Source: Pampus argenteus (lineage: Eukaryota; Chordata; Actinopteri; Scombriformes; Stromateidae). Taken from it: a stretch of DNA of 64,000 nt. Numbering within the stretch: position 1 is the first letter of the stretch; every line of letters starts with the position of its first letter. Below, one piece after another: positions 56,575-64,000 of the stretch. Where the stretch lies: assembly GCA_036937835.1 (NCBI GenBank), contig CM072864.1, forward strand, positions 6,770,001-6,834,000. The letters run 5' to 3'. The notes under the pieces are model-generated. The model was not told the origin of the DNA and searched no databases. It saw nothing but the letters and a program-made list of their open reading frames with translations. A program made the position numbers and the translations under genes.

Positions 56575-59167
56575 GCTTTGAAGCATCAACATTTATTTTA
56601 CAACAGTACATCAGATACTTCATTTACCCATACGTCTGCCAGACAGACGCAAACATCAGTCCATGCTAAAAACAGAAAACCTCTACGTCTCTATGTACTG
56701 TGCCACTGCGTGTACAAACAGCAGGTCTGCCATTTTTTCATTTCATTGTCAAAATGGTTTACATCTAAAATTCTATACATCCCCTTGACATACCAGCTAG
56801 TCATTAATCAATTAATAAAAAGATAAGAAAAATAAAATAAATAAAATAATGCTTCGATATTATTATCTGGTCGCTATATTCACACTTACATCAGTTCTTG
56901 TTATTTATGTCATTGGTTTAGATTTAGATCTAATGATGGAAGTTTCTTGACTCCAGGTTTATGTATTTCAGGCTTTCTGCTGCATTCACTCAGACACTGC
57001 TGCATGTTTGGTCAATAGAGAAAAAAAAAGGTGGGATTTGGGTTCAACAATGTGGCGTTTCAGCGACCCGTGATCACATGACAAGAAGGAGAAAACTAAT
57101 CAAGAAAAAAGAAGTTTGGTTAAAACAGAGAATCTACAAGAGCTAATAAAACCTTTTAAAAAGCCCCAGAAAGATTTTTAAAATTTTTAATCCTTAGTTG
57201 GATATAAAGTCCAAATTAAAAACAGAAAGACTAACTTAAGAATCAAAGAGAGGAATAAATTTAGACTAAGACAGATGAAATGTGTAATAACCCAGCTCTG
57301 TATAAATAACTTCAATTCATTCTTCTTGTTGCCTCAAACTCAGCTTATGAACAGCCATGGAAAAATGGAACTTAATTAGCGCTTATTGCACTTTCTCATG
57401 ATATGTATAAATACATGAGTGTGTTGGATTAGGCTATCAAATAAATCAATGGGGATAAATGAGTGAATGTAGGTGTTAAACTGTTGACACCAACAACTAC
57501 AATGTTTCTGTATTTTCTACTATAGCAGAGCTGAAGTGCTACTTGTATCGTGACAAATAAAGAAGAATTTAAGTGTTATTCTGGAAAATGATGTACTACT
57601 AACTAACTCTTTAGTCTGATTGTTGCTATGAGGATTGTATCATCTACAACTGCTGTCACAGAAACAAGTAAGACTTTGGATATCAACAGCCTCCCTTCAT
57701 TAGCAACATAAATAAGAAAAACAGAAAACAATGAAAAGCAAATCTAGATACAAGTGTTCAAATTTCCAACCGACTCGAATTGAAATACAGTGACATAAAA
57801 TCTAAACATACATATTACACGACATGTACAGCATCTTTACTTTCTCACGAAACAAATTGAAAACTAAAAACAAAAAAAGTGTGTTGGGAGGGGAGGCGGG
57901 TTGGCTCGATCATTGTTTTTTTATGCTCTTCTGGGTGACAGCAAGTAGTCACTAATGTATGGTAATGTACTAATAACACTGGACTCTGCAAGCACACAGC
58001 ACAGTTCACACGGAGCTCAATCCTTCATATGTGGACGAAAAAGCGGATTGAGGAGAGAAGAAGTTAAGAGGAGGAGGAGAAGCAGTGTGATTACTTTTTC
58101 AGACTTTCCATTCAAGGGCCCAGGATGTTCTGTGACGGAGAAACACACTAGTCACAGTTAACACTTTGCAGTATTTATCTGCTGGCTGGTGTTGATTTCC
58201 AGCTATTTGTTGAGTTACGTGGCAAAGCTACTTAAGATTCATCCCCAGCAGCTGCATGGTTTCTAGTGTTTTCCTAATGGAAGACTGTAGGATCTGAAGG
58301 CTGCTGGAACCTTGTGATTGACGTGCCGCGTTTATCAACCATGATAGGTTCAGATCTTTAGAAATCTGACCTACTACCAGCCAGTGTCAAGCAGAGAGAG
58401 AAGACTCGACAAAGTGTTTCCCAGCAAGTTAAAAAAAAAGAGTTCATTCTCATCCACAAGCTGAAAACGTTTGACTGATTCATTAACATCATCTAGAAAC
58501 ATATATTTCCTAAATATCAAGGATAAAGCATTTAAGAGATTGAAATCTATGTTTAGAAAATAGTGAATGTCCTCTGTTCAGCATGTGTGAATGAGTTGTT
58601 TGATTGGGAGGTTGAAGAACCTTGTTGAGTCTCAAAAACACTTGAGGACATTGTCCCAAACAGAGAACTGACAGAAGATGCATACACGGTTCTGATTATC
58701 TCCGCACACACACTGCCGGTCCATTCAGAGCGTAGCAGAAGTGGGAAGAAGACAAAATTTAAAGGAATTTTTAAAGGTTAGGGATTTTTAAAGGAAAAAT
58801 CAGGACAAAAAAACATTTTTTGTTAGTTTGTCACTCTTAAAGCAGGATGTTACATGGGGAAATAAAACTGTCTTGAGATCAGTAAAGACTCTTTGCATCC
58901 TGTGTTTGTTTTTCTCTCTTCTTCCTCCGTTTTTCTCACTCCTTCTCCCCTTGTCCCAGGTCAAATTTGAAATTTAGAAAGGTAAAAATTTGAGCTGAGC
59001 TGGTGAGCCCATGCTGAGAGTAATTGTATGTAGTATTTGCTGGTGTGTGTGTGTGTGTGTGTGTCTTGTAGTATTAATTGCTGAGGTGGAAGATGATGAT
59101 GATGGGAAAAGTGTGTTTGAGTGTGTATCATTAAATGTCAGATGTGAGCTGAGTGTGTGTATGCATG

Positions 59168-59200
<33 letters not shown>
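56575..59200 (-). other. dnajc5: Probable 3'UTR of dnajc5
   Basis: After the stop at 59201 I noticed no minus-strand AATAAA until 56592-56597, giving a 3'UTR of about 2.6 kb; mammalian DNAJC5 also has a multi-kilobase 3'UTR. It includes GT tracts at 59042-59064 and 59178-59200, the latter directly abutting the stop codon. Confidence 0.5.
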
Positions 59201-60816
59201 CTAGTATGCTTCGGTCCTGTAGCTGTGGTGGGCATCAGAAGTGAGCTGGGTGGTTTCTGTTGCCGAGGATGGCTGCATCACGATAGGCTCACCGCCATCT
59301 GGGGAGAAACACACACATAGATACACACTTTTCTTATTATTTTGCATTTTGTAAAAAACTAACATATAATCAAGGAAAAAGTCGTGATCCAACTTTTCTC
59401 TGTTTTATATATATATTTTTTCACTGGTATATATATTTTAAAAAAAGAATAGACTAACTAATTATTACATTATGAAAACAATAGCTGCATATGTAATACA
59501 AATAGTGTCATACCTACATTAAGCTCATAATAACCCAGGCTTAAATTTAGCCCAGGGTTGACGTGACAGTGTGTTAAGTCACATAGTTTAATAGTGATTA
59601 TGATGGAGTGCAGATTTCTTATGGGTGACAACTAGCCGACACAGATGTGAGTCAGTGGCAGCGCGTTTCCACCGCCCCGCCCTCACCTCTCTCATCAGCA
59701 GTCATCTGGGCCTCCAGGTCCTCGGGGGAAACGTAGAACTCGGGCTCCTGGTCCATAGGCGGCCGAGGTTTACATTTACCGCAGCAACAGTTACAGCAGC
59801 AGCACAGACAACAGCAGAAATAGCAGCCTGTGGACAGGCAGCAGAAGACGAACAAAGCCTGTGGGATAAAGAAGGGCGGGGGGGAGACGGAGAGTTACAC
59901 AGAAGAAACTTCATCTAAAACCTTCAATGGCATAATCTGAGCACAGGTACGATCAGGAAATAATATTGTACACGTTGATCTGTTCATCCTACCTTCGCCC
60001 ACCAGCTGGACAGAACAAAGTAGGTATTGACGTTCTCCTCTCCGAACTGTTCTGCAACGTAGAGCCCCAACGAGCCGTATTTGTCGTAGATGTTCTTCTT
60101 GGTGGCGTCGGCCAGGATGGAGTGGGCGTTGTTGATTTCCTTAAACTTTTCAGCCGCGTCTGGATTGTCCGGGTTCTTATCTGGGTGAAACTTCAATGCC
60201 AGTTTCCTGTAAAAAAAAAACAAAAAAAACAAAAAAACCCAAAAAAGTCAAATCCTCTTCCGTTCAAGCCTCTCCGATTTAAAATTTTGCATGTCGGACA
60301 ACAAAAGACCCGTGAAGATGTCACTTTGGTTTCGGAGACGTAACGACTGCCACTTTCCTCACTATTTTTTGCCGTTTAACTAACGATGAATCAAACAAAA
60401 CTACCTGTAGATGAAACGATAATGAAAACAAGAATAAGCCTTAGAGGTTCTTCAAAGGAATAGTTCATAAACGTGGAAATGATTTGATCTGAGAAGAAGT
60501 GTAAAAGAAAGATGCTTGGGCATTTTCAACCAGAAACACTATTAGAATCATTTAAAGATCAACATACAACTGTTTAGATTGACGTCTATTTATTTAAGGA
60601 GCATTGTGAGCCATTCAGAGAGCTGGTCACGGGTGTCTATTGCCCTCTAGTGGTTTGCAACAATACTACACACATGTTCCATTATGTTCTTGTGTGTATG
60701 AACACGTACCTGTAACATTTCTTGATATCCTCTGTCGTGGCGTTCTTGTCGACTCCTAGCACGGCGTACAGCGATTCTCCTGATGTGGAGAGAGCCCTCT
60801 GTCTCTGCTGCTCCAT
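59201..60816 (-). CDS. dnajc5: DnaJ homolog C5, cysteine string protein alpha
   Basis: Four coding exons join in phase: 60710-60816, 59993-60206, 59687-59858 and 59201-59298, giving 196 aa (human 198). The J domain starts LYAVLGVDKNATTEDIKK near 17 and has the HPDK motif near 44; the linker GLYVAEQFGEENVNTYFVLS follows; the palmitoylated string (112-134) has 14 cysteines; the tail has FYVSPEDLEAQ and ETTQLTSDAHHSY. The Ser10 phosphorylation site context is conserved. CSP alpha is a synaptic-vesicle co-chaperone that, with Hsc70 and SGT, keeps SNAP-25 functional. In the string the human Leu115-Leu116 pair is Leu-Ser here, and the string GCYFCCCLCCCCNCCCG resembles DNAJC5B more than DNAJC5, although the rest is DNAJC5-like. 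It is in tandem with and upstream of the MuRF gene. Confidence 0.96.
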
Positions 60817-60829
60817 GGCCTCTCGCTCT

Positions 60830-64000
<3,171 letters not shown>

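Overview
The window is nuclear DNA of a ray-finned fish, most likely a percomorph teleost. It has short vertebrate-type coding exons with GT/AG introns, dense CA/GT microsatellites, several dispersed elements of kinds common in percomorph genomes, and gene content equivalent to human 20q13.33. No tools were used: exon structures were built by hand from splice sites, phase continuity and recalled family sequences, so names rest on recognition and not on a search.

Layout, left to right. 1-12 kb is mostly gene-poor; it holds one low-confidence small plus-strand gene candidate (7183-9209), a 9-bp minisatellite and several microsatellites. 12.4-16.3 kb is ppdpf on the minus strand (four coding exons, 113 aa, upstream non-coding exon and TATA box). 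A complete tRNA-Glu(CTC) on the plus strand lies at 17646-17717. 17.98-42.29 kb is tpd52l2 on the minus strand: ten coding exons including four likely cassette exons, and a long 3'UTR carrying a 650-bp inverted-repeat element. An intronless HIPK-like kinase (392 codons, minus strand) sits inside its fourth intron. 44.2-53.7 kb is a MuRF-type TRIM E3 ligase, best read as trim101, also on the minus strand, with two phase-compatible alternative last exons. 56.6-60.8 kb is dnajc5 (cysteine string protein alpha), minus strand. The right end is repeat-rich flank with a CA microsatellite of about 59 units.

The most informative observations are these. (1) The MuRF gene can end either in a short hydrophobic tail, a possible tail anchor, or in a MuRF2-like FSWLN tail, and a long CTTC tract lies just upstream of the hydrophobic-tail exon. 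(2) The dnajc5-MuRF tandem mirrors DNAJC5B-TRIM55 and DNAJC5G-TRIM54 in human, so this looks like another ohnologous copy of one ancestral pair, whose MuRF member is absent from the human 20q13 locus. (3) The intronic kinase has lost the HIPK activation-loop tyrosine. (4) Two related foldback elements lie in tpd52l2, one in its 3'UTR, where it would form long double-stranded RNA.

The protein-coding genes do not form a pathway. ppdpf, tpd52l2 and dnajc5 are conserved neighbours; dnajc5 and tpd52l2 both act in vesicle traffic, and the TRIM gene is expected to act in striated muscle.
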